A stretch of DNA of 64,000 bases from an uncultured Cohaesibacter sp. (GTDB taxonomy: Bacteria > Pseudomonadota > Alphaproteobacteria > Rhizobiales > Cohaesibacteraceae), in NCBI RefSeq assembly GCF_963682185.1, contig NZ_OY821667.1, positions 3,175,501 through 3,239,500 of the forward strand, given 5' to 3'. A program made the position numbers and the translations under genes. Shown in pieces: positions 16,404 to 25,599 of the stretch; within the stretch, counting starts at the first letter, position 1, and every line of letters starts with the position of its first letter. The notes under the pieces are model-generated. The model was given only the letters and a program-made list of their open reading frames with translations, ran no database searches and was not told where the DNA came from.

Positions 16404-17816
16404 TTACTTCTGAGGCAGGAACCAGTTTGCTGCATTCTGGTAGCAAACATCGCGCACAAGCTTGTCGAGCATTTCAGTATCATTTGGCACATGGCCATTT
16501 TCTACCCAGCGACCGACCATCTGGCAGACCAGACGGCGGAAATATTCATGGCGCGGGAAGGACAGGAAGGAACGGCTGTCCGTCAGCATGCCGATGAAGT
16601 GGGAGAAGAGGCCCATCTGTGAAAGCTGGGTCATCTGGCGTTCCATACCATCAAGCTGATCGTTGAACCACCAACCTGAACCGGCCTGCACCTTGCCTGC
16701 AATTTCGCCATCCTGGAAGTTGCCTGCCGTGGAGACGATCACTTCGTTGAAGGATGGGTTGAGGTGGTAGAGAACCGTTTTCGGCAGGTGACCATCGCGG
16801 TCCATTTCACCCATCAGACCGTTCAGTTCGATAGCAATCGGACGGTCATTGATGGAATCGCCGCCCACATCAGGGCCAAGCGATTTATAGAGGCGATGGT
16901 TGCAGTTGCGCACCGCACCGATATGCAGCTGCATGACCAGATCGCGTTCGTAATAGGCTTTGGACAGGTCAACGAACATGTTGGTCTGGAACTGGGCGAT
17001 TTCCAGCTCACTCAGCGCTTCGCCGGAAAGGCGTTTGGCGATGATCGCATCAAGGCTGGCTTCGTCGACCGGTTTGGCATAGCGCAGAACGTCGATGCCG
17101 TGGTCGGTTGCCTTGCAGCCATGAGCCACGAAGTGATCAAGGCGTTCGATCAGCGCTTTCATCAAAGGCGCATAGCTGTCGACAGAATAGCCAACAACCT
17201 TTGCCAGATCGGCAATGAAACCGTCAAAGCCCGGCAGATCGATCTTGTAGGCAGCGTCCGGACGGAAGCTTGGGGCAACGACCATGTCGCTCAGGCTTGC
17301 ATCTTCTGCCATCTGTTTGTGGAAGGCCAGATCATCGCAAGGGGCGTCGGTGGTGCCAACAAACTCAACCTTGAACTGGCGCAGCAGGCCGCGAGCAGAG
17401 TGGCTGTCTTCAGCCAGCATATCGTTTGCCTTTTCCCAGATCTTGTCTGCGGTTTCTGGCGAAAGCAAATCATCGATGCCGAAATAGCGCTGCAGTTCCA
17501 GATGGGTCCAGTGATAGAGCGGGTTTCCGAGGCATTTCGGGACAACGCTTGCAAAGGCGTCGAATTTTTCCCGGAATGTTGCAGCACCGGAGCATTTTTC
17601 TTCCGGAATGCCAGCCCAGCGCATCGCGCGCCATTTGTAATGGTCCCCTGCGAGCCAGACTTCGCCAATCGTGTCCCATTTCTTGTCATTCGCGATTTGC
17701 TCGGGAATGAGATGGTTATGATAGTCAACAATCGGCAGACCAACTGCAACGTCATGATAAAGGTGACGCGCTGCTGCGGTATCCAGCAGGAAATCAGGGC
17801 CTAGAAATGTTTGCAT
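16404..17816 (-). CDS. uxaC: Uronate (glucuronate) isomerase
   Basis: A 470-residue protein, the same length as E. coli UxaC. It converts D-glucuronate to D-fructuronate, or galacturonate to tagaturonate, in the cytoplasm. The N-terminal DYHNHLIPEQIA segment carries the metal-binding HxH-type motif. LYHWTHLELQRYFGI and the C-terminal LTDSRSFLSFPRHEYFRR are signature stretches of the family. It is 97 bases downstream of the mannitol-dehydrogenase-family gene and lies in the leftward operon of the hexuronate locus. Confidence 0.96.
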   Translation of the reverse strand: MQTFLGPDFLLDTAAARHLYHDVAVGLPIVDYHNHLIPEQIANDKKWDTIGEVWLAGDHYKWRAMRWAGIPEEKCSGAATFREKFDAFASVVPKCLGNPLYHWTHLELQRYFGIDDLLSPETADKIWEKANDMLAEDSHSARGLLRQFKVEFVGTTDAPCDDLAFHKQMAEDASLSDMVVAPSFRPDAAYKIDLPGFDGFIADLAKVVGYSVDSYAPLMKALIERLDHFVAHGCKATDHGIDVLRYAKPVDEASLDAIIAKRLSGEALSELEIAQFQTNMFVDLSKAYYERDLVMQLHIGAVRNCNHRLYKSLGPDVGGDSINDRPIAIELNGLMGEMDRDGHLPKTVLYHLNPSFNEVIVSTAGNFQDGEIAGKVQAGSGWWFNDQLDGMERQMTQLSQMGLFSHFIGMLTDSRSFLSFPRHEYFRRLVCQMVGRWVENGHVPNDTEMLDKLVRDVCYQNAANWFLPQK

Positions 17817-17912
17817 GGTTTATTCTCCTGTCATGAGCGATGGACCGCATGAAAATGAAGCCTTCAGATCGATGACCTGAAGGCTCCGTGAAATTGGCAT
17901 CTCTTGATGGTC

Positions 17913-19382
17913 TTAAGAGAGTGCGGCAGCCACAGTCGCCTTTGCACCCGTTTGGACTAAAGTCGCATAGGTTGCTTTGATTCTCGTCACGAAATTTGAA
18001 TCTTGCGACAGTTTTGCAGGGAAAATCGAATCCATTTCCAGAACGCCGTTAATGTAGGCTTCCCAGTTTGGCAGCTGTAGGGCCTTCTGGGCGATCTGCT
18101 CGGCAAGTGGATCGTTGATCGGTGTTGGCTGGCCATTTTCGTCTTCACCGGTCATGAAGCGAAGCCAACCGGCAACACCCAGTGCCAGCAAAGACCAGTC
18201 AGAGCCATTATCCATATGCCAAGCAATGGAGGCCAGCATGCGCTGGGGCAGTTTCTGGCTACCGTCAGAGGCAATCTGCGCGGTCTTGTGTTTGAGCTGA
18301 CTGTTGGAGAAGCGTTTGATCAGCGCATCCGCATAGGCATTCAGATCCACATCTCCCGGCACAGACAGGGTTGGCTGCTGTTCCTTGACCATCAGGGTAT
18401 GGGCAGCTTTCTTGTAATTCTCGTCACCCATGCAGGCGTCGATGGTTTCATAACCACCCAGATATCCAAGATAGGCGAGGAAGGAATGGGCACCGTTCAG
18501 GGTGCGCAGTTTCATTTCCTCGAAAGGCTCAACGTCTGGCACGAACTGTGCGCCGACTTCTTCCCAAGCCGGACGACCCTTGACGAAATTGTCTTCGATG
18601 ACCCACTGACGGAACGGCTCACAAACGATGCCGTTCGGATCTTCCATGCCGCCGAGGGTTTCCTTGATCAGCGCGCGGCTTTCGTCGGTAAGCGCCGGAA
18701 CGATGCGGTCCACCATGGAGCAAGGGAAGGTCACATTCGCCTTGATCCATTTGGCAAGTTCGGCATCCAGCTTTTCAACGAAGCTCGTTACCGCCAACTG
18801 GCACAGCTTGCCGTTGGAGGGCAGGTTGTCCAGGCTAAGAATGGTGAAGCCGTCAAGACCGGCATCGCGACGACGACGCAGCGCTTCCACCAGTGCCCCG
18901 ATGGCCGATTTCGGCGTATGCGGATTTTCAAGGTCATGCTTGATGGCCGGGTTGCTCTCATCCAGCTTGCCGCCTGCCAGGCAATAGCCCTTTTCGGTGA
19001 CCGTCATGGAAACGATGGCAACATCTGGCTCAAGAAATGGCGCAAAGAAAGCATCCATGCCGCCGCGTTCTGGATGCGCGGTTTTGACGATGGAGCCGAT
19101 GATGCGCAGGTTGGAACCGGCATCGCCATGTTCCAGAACGCTGTAAAGATGGTTATTTTCTTCCAGCTGGGCGAAACGGTCCGCTCCGAACAGGATGTCG
19201 CTGACAACGACGCCCCAGTCACTGGCCGGATGCTTCAGAAGGAAGTCCTGATGGTAGCTCATCCAGTGCGCGCGGGCGAAGGCGCCAAAGCCCAGATGGA
19301 TAAGGCGCGGACGCAGACCCTTGCGGTCATAATCGGGCAATTGCGGGTTGCCCGGCGCGTTGAGCAAATCGGAAATGGTCAT
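17913..19382 (-). CDS. uxuB: Fructuronate reductase (mannitol dehydrogenase family)
   Basis: A 489-residue long-chain dehydrogenase that probably reduces D-fructuronate to D-mannonate with NADH. Evidence includes the N-terminal LIHLGFGAFARAHW nucleotide-binding segment, the central PCSMVDRIVPALTD, and the KLRTLNGAHSFLAYLGYLGG motif containing the catalytic Lys/Asn. Mannitol or tagaturonate activity cannot be excluded by sequence alone. Context decides: uxaC follows and uxuA is in the same locus. It begins only 14 bases after the GH31 stop, so translational coupling is likely. Confidence 0.9.
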   Translation of the reverse strand: MTISDLLNAPGNPQLPDYDRKGLRPRLIHLGFGAFARAHWMSYHQDFLLKHPASDWGVVVSDILFGADRFAQLEENNHLYSVLEHGDAGSNLRIIGSIVKTAHPERGGMDAFFAPFLEPDVAIVSMTVTEKGYCLAGGKLDESNPAIKHDLENPHTPKSAIGALVEALRRRRDAGLDGFTILSLDNLPSNGKLCQLAVTSFVEKLDAELAKWIKANVTFPCSMVDRIVPALTDESRALIKETLGGMEDPNGIVCEPFRQWVIEDNFVKGRPAWEEVGAQFVPDVEPFEEMKLRTLNGAHSFLAYLGYLGGYETIDACMGDENYKKAAHTLMVKEQQPTLSVPGDVDLNAYADALIKRFSNSQLKHKTAQIASDGSQKLPQRMLASIAWHMDNGSDWSLLALGVAGWLRFMTGEDENGQPTPINDPLAEQIAQKALQLPNWEAYINGVLEMDSIFPAKLSQDSNFVTRIKATYATLVQTGAKATVAAALS

Positions 19383-19396
19383 GAAAAATCTCCAGA

Positions 19397-21781
19397 TCAG
19401 AATGGCAGCAGAGTGCCGGTTTTATAAGGGGCGCCTGAGACAGACAGCAGGCGGGAATCGCGGGTGGCAACGCTGACCTTGCAGCCTTCAAGGGCCGGAT
19501 CGAACTGGCCGTCATGCTGCCAGTCAAGGTCGAGGGTTGTTGCCGTTTGAGTGACCTTGAAGGTCGTCAGGCGGTGGTTGCCCGAAAGCGCATCGACATT
19601 GTCCACGTCATCTTCATAAGCCTGAGCCTCGAATGTGCAGCTGGCTTCTCCATGCAGCGGATAGATGACGATCTGGCGCAACTGCCCTGCAACAGAACCG
19701 GAGCGTTTTACGCCCGGAGACAGGGTCAGCACGGTGCCGGCCTTGACGAACAGGGGAATGGAGCCAAGGGCAACCGGAACGGTGACTTCCTGACCGCCGT
19801 GGAAATAGTCCCCGGACCAGAAGTCATAATAACCAACCCCGTTATCCGGCAGATAGAGTGTGCGGGTCTTGGCACCTTCTTCCACCACGTTGGCCACCAG
19901 CATGTCGCGGCCGAGGAAGAAATCATCGGTCGGCGCATAGCAGCGTTCGTCATGCTCATGATCAAGGAAGGTTGGACGGATCATTGGTTCATCATCCACC
20001 ACGGCCTTGTAGAGCAGGGTATAGAGATAAGGCAGCAGGGTGTAACGCAGATTGATTGCATTACGGATATGGGCTGTTACCTCAGGGTACATCCATGGCT
20101 CATTGACGGTCTGATCGTCGTTCCAGCTGTGAATGGTGAAACGCGGATGGAAGATGCCGTTCTGAACCCAACGCACGAACAGTTCCGGATCTGGACGGTC
20201 ACCCGAGAAGCCGCCAACATCATGGCCAACATTGTAAAGACCGGAAAGGCTCATGCCGAGGCCCATACGGATGTTGAATTTGAGGCTGTTCCAGTTGGTG
20301 CGGTTGTCACCAGACCAGGTCTGTGCATAGCGCTGGATACCCGGGCAGCCGGAACGAGAGATGAGATAGGCCCGTTTTTCAGGTGCAAACGCAACCTGTG
20401 CATCGTTGGATGCGCGGGTCATGAGAAGAGGCTGAACCGGACGGATCAGATCGATGTCGATCGGATTGCCAAAGCCATCGCACTGGGCCTGACGGTCCCA
20501 GATCTCATATTCGTTATTGTCGTTCCAGGTGGAATTGATGCCGTAATCCAAAAGGGCGGTTTTGACATTGTCGCGCCACCATTTCTGAGTGTCCGGATTG
20601 GTGAAGTCCAGATGGCTACCTTCATCATCCCAGAAGACAGACCGCTCGGCCGCGCCGGTGTCGCTATCCTTGATATAGAGGCCCAGATTGTCCACTTCGC
20701 CATAGCGAGGGTGATCCTGCAGCAGGCAAGGCTTGATGTTTGCGATCAGCTCAAGGCCTGCATCGGCAAAGGCTTTGGCCATGCCTTTGGCATCAGGCAC
20801 CTTGTCCGTGTTCCAGTTGAACACATAGCGTTTTGGGCCAATAGAGGTATAACCGGAAGAAAGCTGGAAGCTGTCGCACGGAATGTCGTGCTCCTTGATC
20901 AGACGCACGAAGCCGAGCAGTTGCTCCTGTGCATTGGGAGCGTCTGTGTAGGACATGGTAGAGCCGGAATAGCCCAAAGACCAACGCGGCAGGAAGGCGG
21001 TGCCGCCTGTCAGCTGCGTGTGGGTCTTGGTCAGCTCAAGAACGGAATCGCCAAGGGCGAAATAGTAATCCAGGTCGCCATCTTCGGCGCGATAGGAGCG
21101 GAATGGCTGGTGATAGTTGTCCAGCTCGTTGCCCAGATCAAACCAGCAAGGCGCCAGGTTGTCATAGAAGAGCGAATAGGACAGGCCGCTTTCAAGGCGG
21201 GTGATCGTGAAGGGCACATGCTTGTAAAGCGGATCGGTGGAGCTTGCATTATAGCCCATCGCATCCAGATTGCGCATTTCAAAGCGGCGACCGGAGCGTT
21301 CCAGCTCACCGGCTTTCTCGCCAAGGCCGTAGAAGCGGTCCGTCTTGGCGCGGCGCAGGAAGTGGCTGTGTGCATGATCCTTGCGGCCCAGCATATAGGC
21401 GCCGGTCGGGCGGTCTTCAGCAATCTGCTGCCATTCATCGCTAGCGCTGCTGCGTCCGTACCAGACAAGGCCCAGCGGTTGGCGAACAACCACTTTCAGG
21501 CAGTCGGTTGCAAGGGTTACGGTGTCATCTGCGGTTTCGCAGGTAAAGGAAGGGCAGGAAAATCCGTCGAGCGAGGCGCGATTGCGGCCTTCGAGGGGCG
21601 CATTGCCCTTGGGGGCAACGGTCCAGCTGCGATCCAGACGATAGCTGCCATCCTTGAGCAGCTGCACGCGGGCCATGCGGTCTTCAAGAATATCGATCTG
21701 CAGGCTGTGCCGCCCTTCGACTTCGAGCTCTACGCCCGTTGCAGTCTGGCTTTTGAACGTCCATTTTTTCAGCTGATACAT
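19397..21781 (-). CDS. Glycoside hydrolase family 31 (alpha-glycosidase)
   Basis: A 794-residue GH31 enzyme. An N-terminal beta-sandwich (about 1-255) precedes the (beta/alpha)8 barrel. The catalytic nucleophile is Asp421 in WNDNNE, and the acid/base is Asp492 in WSGDNRTNW. C-terminal beta-domains follow (about 650-794). There is no signal peptide, so it should act in the cytoplasm on an imported glycoside. Family activities include alpha-glucosidase, alpha-xylosidase and alpha-galactosidase; the substrate is not deducible. Its place between TRAP permease and uronate genes suggests it removes a neutral alpha-linked sugar from a uronate-containing oligosaccharide. GGAGACCTTC precedes the ATG. 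Confidence 0.9.
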   Translation of the reverse strand: MYQLKKWTFKSQTATGVELEVEGRHSLQIDILEDRMARVQLLKDGSYRLDRSWTVAPKGNAPLEGRNRASLDGFSCPSFTCETADDTVTLATDCLKVVVRQPLGLVWYGRSSASDEWQQIAEDRPTGAYMLGRKDHAHSHFLRRAKTDRFYGLGEKAGELERSGRRFEMRNLDAMGYNASSTDPLYKHVPFTITRLESGLSYSLFYDNLAPCWFDLGNELDNYHQPFRSYRAEDGDLDYYFALGDSVLELTKTHTQLTGGTAFLPRWSLGYSGSTMSYTDAPNAQEQLLGFVRLIKEHDIPCDSFQLSSGYTSIGPKRYVFNWNTDKVPDAKGMAKAFADAGLELIANIKPCLLQDHPRYGEVDNLGLYIKDSDTGAAERSVFWDDEGSHLDFTNPDTQKWWRDNVKTALLDYGINSTWNDNNEYEIWDRQAQCDGFGNPIDIDLIRPVQPLLMTRASNDAQVAFAPEKRAYLISRSGCPGIQRYAQTWSGDNRTNWNSLKFNIRMGLGMSLSGLYNVGHDVGGFSGDRPDPELFVRWVQNGIFHPRFTIHSWNDDQTVNEPWMYPEVTAHIRNAINLRYTLLPYLYTLLYKAVVDDEPMIRPTFLDHEHDERCYAPTDDFFLGRDMLVANVVEEGAKTRTLYLPDNGVGYYDFWSGDYFHGGQEVTVPVALGSIPLFVKAGTVLTLSPGVKRSGSVAGQLRQIVIYPLHGEASCTFEAQAYEDDVDNVDALSGNHRLTTFKVTQTATTLDLDWQHDGQFDPALEGCKVSVATRDSRLLSVSGAPYKTGTLLPF

Positions 21782-21978
21782 GAAGGTCTCCCTAGGGCTC
21801 TTTCCCGCTAGCGTGTTTCGGCCAGAAATTGGAATGAGCCGAATTTGAAGGATTTGCAGCAGCTCCTGTTTGCAGGAAATGCTGGTTCTTATTGGGGAGG
21901 CTTTGCGTAACCTGTCTAGAGGTCTGCCAAGCGCTCACCCGCTGCTATCTGACTTGGTGTGTCAGTTGTTTTTGTGGA

Positions 21979-22009
21979 ATGGCGGCGCGCCTTGCAAGGG
22001 TGCCGCCAT
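21979..22009 (-). terminator. Strong intercistronic hairpin between dctM and GH31
   Basis: ATGGCGGC (21979-21986) and GCCGCCAT (22002-22009) form an 8-bp outer stem, with an inner CCTT/AAGG stem. No T-run follows on the minus strand. It may shield the upstream transporter mRNA from decay or attenuate transcription into the enzyme genes. Confidence 0.4.
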
Positions 22010-22030
22010 GGTGTTTGTCAGGCTGTGTGA

Positions 22031-23341
22031 TTAGCCGCCATAGCCAAGGAAGAAGCGCGGCAGGATCAGGGAGAGCTCAGGAATGTAGGTAACCGCCAGA
22101 AGAAGGCCGACCAGCACTGCATAGAATGGCAGCATTGGTTTCAGAACCTTGGAAATGGCGACCTTGCCGACCGAGCAACCGATGAACAGGGCAGACCCAA
22201 CCGGTGGCGTGCAGATGCCGATGCAGAGGTTGAAGGTCATCATGACACCGAAGTGAACCGGATCCATACCCAGATCCTGAACCACTGGCAGGAAGATCGG
22301 GGTAAAAATCAGCAAAGCGGGGGTCATGTCCATGAAGGTGCCGATGATCAGAAGGGCAAGGTTCATGACCAGCAGGATGACGATCGGGTTATCGGAAATC
22401 GCCAGCAGGGCATCGGAGATGTAGAAAGGGATATCCGAGAAGGCCATGGCCTTGGACATGCCGATCGAACAGCCGACCATCAGCAGCACGATGGAAGTGG
22501 TAACAGCCGATTCCAGAATGATCTTGGGCAGATCGCGGATAGAGATTTCGCGATACCAGATCAGGGCAAGGAACAGGGTGTAGACCACAGCAACCGCAGA
22601 GGCTTCCGTTGCGGTAAAGATACCGCCGATGATGCCGCCCATGATGATGATGATCAGGCCCAGCGGCAGGATGGCTGCCTTGGTTTTTTCGCACATTTCC
22701 TGACGGGTTGGTCTTTCTGCCACGGCATAGCCGCGTTTCTTGGCGATGATGCCAGCTACAACCATCAGGCCAAGGCCCATCAGAATACCTGGCAGGTAAC
22801 CGGCAAGGAACAGGGCTGCAATCGAGGTACCACCGGTGATCAGCGAGTAAACGATGAAGGTGGTGGATGGCGGGATGAGCAGCCCGGTCGGGCAGGAGGC
22901 AATGTTGACGGCTGCGGAATAGGCTGGGTCATAGCCCTCCTTCTTCTGCAGCGGGGACATCACACCACCCACAGCAGCTGCCGAAGCAACAGCCGAGCCG
23001 GAAATCGCACCGAACATCATGTTGGCCAGCACGTTACAGTGGGCCAGTGAACCGGGCAGGCGACCGCCAAGGATCTTGGCGAACTCGATGAGACGCATGG
23101 CGATACCGCCGCGGTTCATGATGTTGCCTGCTAGAATGAAGAAGGGGATCGCCAGCAGGGTGAAGCTGTCAAGGCCGGAGGCCATCTGCTGGGCGACGAT
23201 GAAAATCGACTGGTCGAACGACATATCGATCACCATGAAGGTGAACATGGTCGCGATACCGATTGCGAAGGAAATAGGAACGCTGAATGCCATCAGAACG
23301 ATGAAGATCGAAAACAGCGTGATAGTTGCTTGCCATTCCAT
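22031..23341 (-). CDS. dctM: TRAP transporter large permease subunit
   Basis: A 436-residue DctM/SiaM-type membrane protein with about 12 helices. Family marks include FFILAGNIMNRGGIAMRLIEFA near residues 67-88, FGAISGSAVASAAAVG and the LLIPPSTTFIVYSL loop. The C-terminus has PVHFGVMMTFNLCIGICTPPVGSALF. It forms the ion-coupled channel with DctQ, encoded 27 bases upstream, and is served by the divergently encoded receptor at 24456. The genomic setting indicates a hexuronate or glucuronide substrate. Confidence 0.93.
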   Translation of the reverse strand: MEWQATITLFSIFIVLMAFSVPISFAIGIATMFTFMVIDMSFDQSIFIVAQQMASGLDSFTLLAIPFFILAGNIMNRGGIAMRLIEFAKILGGRLPGSLAHCNVLANMMFGAISGSAVASAAAVGGVMSPLQKKEGYDPAYSAAVNIASCPTGLLIPPSTTFIVYSLITGGTSIAALFLAGYLPGILMGLGLMVVAGIIAKKRGYAVAERPTRQEMCEKTKAAILPLGLIIIIMGGIIGGIFTATEASAVAVVYTLFLALIWYREISIRDLPKIILESAVTTSIVLLMVGCSIGMSKAMAFSDIPFYISDALLAISDNPIVILLVMNLALLIIGTFMDMTPALLIFTPIFLPVVQDLGMDPVHFGVMMTFNLCIGICTPPVGSALFIGCSVGKVAISKVLKPMLPFYAVLVGLLLAVTYIPELSLILPRFFLGYGG

Positions 23342-23368
23342 GATTTGGTTACTCTCTCTTCGATCCGC

Positions 23369-23893
23369 TTAGTCTAGGTCGGCTGGGATTGGGTCGGAGC
23401 TTTCATCGCTCTCTTCCCCGCAGTCAGGTGAAAACAGTTCAACGATCAGCGCTGCACAATAGAAGAGCATCATGGCGCCCGAAAAGGGGATCGCACCGTA
23501 GACATAGCCCATCGGCAGGCGAAGAGCCGGGGTCATCTGGCCGGATTCAAGGGTCTTGAACATCAGCTCAAGGCCGCCATAGACCATCACTACGCCAGCG
23601 AAGGCTGCAACAATCAACAATACGGCAACGCGGATATAACGAACCGCTGGTCCGTCGATGATCAAGGTGACAATGTCGATTGCCAGATGGCGCTTCAGGC
23701 CAAGCGTGTAAGCGGCGCCCACAAAAGCGACCCACATAAAGAGGAAGCGTGCGATTTCGTCGGTGGTGGTGCTTGGCGTTCCAAGAATAAAACGCGAGAC
23801 GACCTGCCAGACAACGCAGACGACAAGGATGGTAAAGACCAGGACGGTCAGGGTTCCAAGAACCGCGTTTACCAAGCGAACAGCTTGTTTCAT
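23369..23893 (-). CDS. dctQ: TRAP transporter small permease subunit
   Basis: A 174-residue, four-helix protein of the DctQ family. It contains VVWQVVSRFILGTPSTTTDEIARFLFMW, the conserved Arg/Glu-rich loop between helices (about residues 28-55), followed by KRHLAID. It is the membrane partner of DctM. The open frame extends 44 codons further upstream, but the ATG at 23893 has a GGAG site and starts directly before the first helix. An operator-like TTGGTCGGCCAA lies about 75 bases upstream. Confidence 0.9.
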   Translation of the reverse strand: MKQAVRLVNAVLGTLTVLVFTILVVCVVWQVVSRFILGTPSTTTDEIARFLFMWVAFVGAAYTLGLKRHLAIDIVTLIIDGPAVRYIRVAVLLIVAAFAGVVMVYGGLELMFKTLESGQMTPALRLPMGYVYGAIPFSGAMMLFYCAALIVELFSPDCGEESDESSDPIPADLD

Positions 23894-23966
23894 GGCTGCA
23901 CTCCAATAGCTGTTTGTTCTCAGCTCGAACCAATCGAGCGCGAAATGACTGCCCCTTGGAAGAGAA

Positions 23967-23978
23967 TTGGTCGGCCAA
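23967..23978. promoter_or_regulatory. Probable GntR/UxuR-type operator of the dctQM operon
   Basis: AATTGGTCGGCCAATT (23965-23980) is a near-palindrome whose core, TTGGTCGGCCAA, differs at one position from TTGGTNNACCAA. It sits 74 bases before the dctQ start. E. coli UxuR/ExuR sites have the same TTGGTNNACCAA form, and a FadR/UxuR-type GntR gene lies in this locus. Confidence 0.55.
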
Positions 23979-24240
23979 TTTAGTAAGCGGCCGATTCCCA
24001 GGTTGACAGCAAGGGGTTCAACCAAAAATTGGAGAAGAATTTTTCTCCAGTTGGTCTAGCCACCCGAAATCGAGGGATGCTGATCAGCAGCAAATCAGCC
24101 TGCATTCGTAATGCCTAGAAGAAAAACCCATTATATCAATGATATAGATGGTTCTTGAAAGCGTTTCCTACAAAATGTCCGCAGACTTGGTGTGCCATTC
24201 GGCATCTCTGTTGGCTATACACATCGCTCAAAAAACAAAA
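23979..24240. other. Central part of the divergent hexuronate promoter region
   Basis: No gene is present. A degenerate TTGGTCTAGCCA lies at 24051-24062 and resembles the operator core with mismatches. The rest is AT-rich and must hold the leftward promoter; no convincing -35/-10 pair could be chosen. Confidence 0.3.
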
Positions 24241-24305
24241 TTGGTCAACCAAAATAAAAATTGATTGACAAAAATTTCAAAATGGAGAATTGTTTGGTCA
24301 ACCAA
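24241..24305. promoter_or_regulatory. Paired TTGGTCAACCAA operators bracketing the dctP promoter
   Basis: Two identical 12-base sites, TTGGTCAACCAA, lie at 24241-24252 and 24294-24305, each an inverted TTGGT/ACCAA repeat with a 2-base centre. Their centres are 53 bases apart, about five helical turns, so a looped repressor complex is possible. Between them is a consensus -35 TTGACA at 24265-24270; the -10 about 17 bases later is weak and abuts the second operator. A degenerate third copy, TTGGTTAGACCGA, begins near 24314. Binding by the GntR protein at 27547 is inferred. Confidence 0.65.
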
Positions 24306-24455
24306 AAAGAATATTGGTTAGACCGATCGAGGCGCCTGTGGTCAGCAAATAGATCTGATGGCAAATGTGCTTTGGTTGGATGAATGGCATCTCGCTTTGT
24401 AAGGGCGGGGATGCAAGGCAAACAAACCGACTGAGATTTCATTCGGGAGGGAAAA

Positions 24456-25436
24456 ATGACTCGTAAGCTTTCCATTATTAGTGCTGTCGCTGGTGCAGCT
24501 TTCGCTCTGTCTGCAACTGCAGCAAGCGCTGTTACCCTGAAAATCAGCCACAATAACCCTGAAGATCATCCTCTTCACAAATCCATGTCCTTCTTCGCAG
24601 ACCGCGTTAAAGAGCTGACCAATGGTGACGTCAAGGTACGCATCTACGCAAACGCTCAGCTCGGTACGCAGCGCGAATCCATGGAACTGGTTCAGAACGG
24701 CACGCTGGCAATGGCCAAGTCCAACGCCTCTGAGCTTGAAGCATTCGAAGAATCCTACAGCGCCCTGAACTTGCCATATCTCTTCACCTCCGAAGATCAT
24801 TTCTTCAAAGCTCTAGGTGGTGAAATCGGCGACGACATTCTGATGTCTTCCAAAGACAAGGGCTTCATCGGTCTGACTTACTACTATGAAGGCGCTCGTT
24901 CCTTCTATGCCAACAAGGCCATCAAAACACCGGCCGACCTCAATGGCATGAAAATCCGCGTGCAGCCATCACCATCCGCGATCCGCATGGTTGAACTGCT
25001 TGGTGGCAACCCGACCCCGATTGCCTGGGGTGAACTCTACTCTGCTCTGAAACAGGGTGTTGTTGACGGTGCTGAAAACAACCCGACTGCAATGACCACT
25101 GCACGTCATGGCGAAGTGTCCAAGGTCTTCTCCAAGGACGAACATACCATGATCCCTTCCGTTCTGGTGATGTCCACCAAGAAGTGGGACCGTCTGACCG
25201 AAGATCAGCAGAAAGCGGTTCGTCAGGCTGCGCATGAATCCATGGACTTCCATCGCAAGCTTTGGGCTGACATCGTTTCAAAGGAAATCGAGAAGGCCAA
25301 GACCGATCTGGGTGTGGAATTTGTTGAAGTCGACAAAGAACCATTCATCCAGGCTGTTATGCCGATGCACGAAGAACTGGCTGCCAAGTCCGAACGTCTG
25401 GCTGACCTGATCGAACGCATCAAGGCTGTCAAATAA
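24456..25436 (+). CDS. dctP: TRAP transporter solute receptor, probably for a hexuronate
   Basis: A 326-residue DctP-family periplasmic receptor. The signal peptide (about 1-25) ends ASAV. KIRVQPSP (about 166-173) carries the conserved Arg that grips the substrate carboxylate, and GELYSALKQGVVDGAENN is the family signature. GGGAGGG lies just before the ATG. It feeds DctQM encoded divergently. DctP relatives include D-glucuronate/galacturonate receptors, and the surrounding genes point to a uronate or uronide; whether it binds the free acid or a larger glycoside is open. Confidence 0.92.
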   Translation: MTRKLSIISAVAGAAFALSATAASAVTLKISHNNPEDHPLHKSMSFFADRVKELTNGDVKVRIYANAQLGTQRESMELVQNGTLAMAKSNASELEAFEESYSALNLPYLFTSEDHFFKALGGEIGDDILMSSKDKGFIGLTYYYEGARSFYANKAIKTPADLNGMKIRVQPSPSAIRMVELLGGNPTPIAWGELYSALKQGVVDGAENNPTAMTTARHGEVSKVFSKDEHTMIPSVLVMSTKKWDRLTEDQQKAVRQAAHESMDFHRKLWADIVSKEIEKAKTDLGVEFVEVDKEPFIQAVMPMHEELAAKSERLADLIERIKAVK

Positions 25437-25505
25437 GAGCTGGCTTCAAAGTCAGCCATGCAGTCCGGCAAATGGGGTCCGCTCCCCGCCGGGACTTAAC
25501 TCTCG

Positions 25506-25536
25506 AACATGGCGGGCGTTTATCCGCCATGTTTTT
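25506..25536 (+). terminator. Terminator-like hairpin between dctP and the GH2 gene
   Basis: ACATGGCGG (25507-25515) and CCGCCATGT (25524-25532) form a 9-bp stem followed by TTTT. It probably reduces read-through, leaving receptor mRNA more abundant than the downstream enzyme genes. Confidence 0.7.
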
Positions 25537-25599
25537 CCCGACCCTGACCGGTCATTCCTTGAAGAAGTGCTAGGTTATCTTAATCACAGGAAGTTCCAA

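Noticed and set aside
16764-17804. 346-codon plus-strand frame opposite uxaC
   Set aside because: Shadow frame of a highly conserved isomerase gene; no recognisable domain.
18216-19427. 403-codon plus-strand frame opposite uxuB
   Set aside because: Shadow frame; product unlike any known family.
19514-21811. Long 765-codon plus-strand frame opposite the GH31 gene
   Set aside because: It is the antisense shadow of a gene with full GH31 catalytic motifs; its translation resembles no protein and it has no ribosome binding site.
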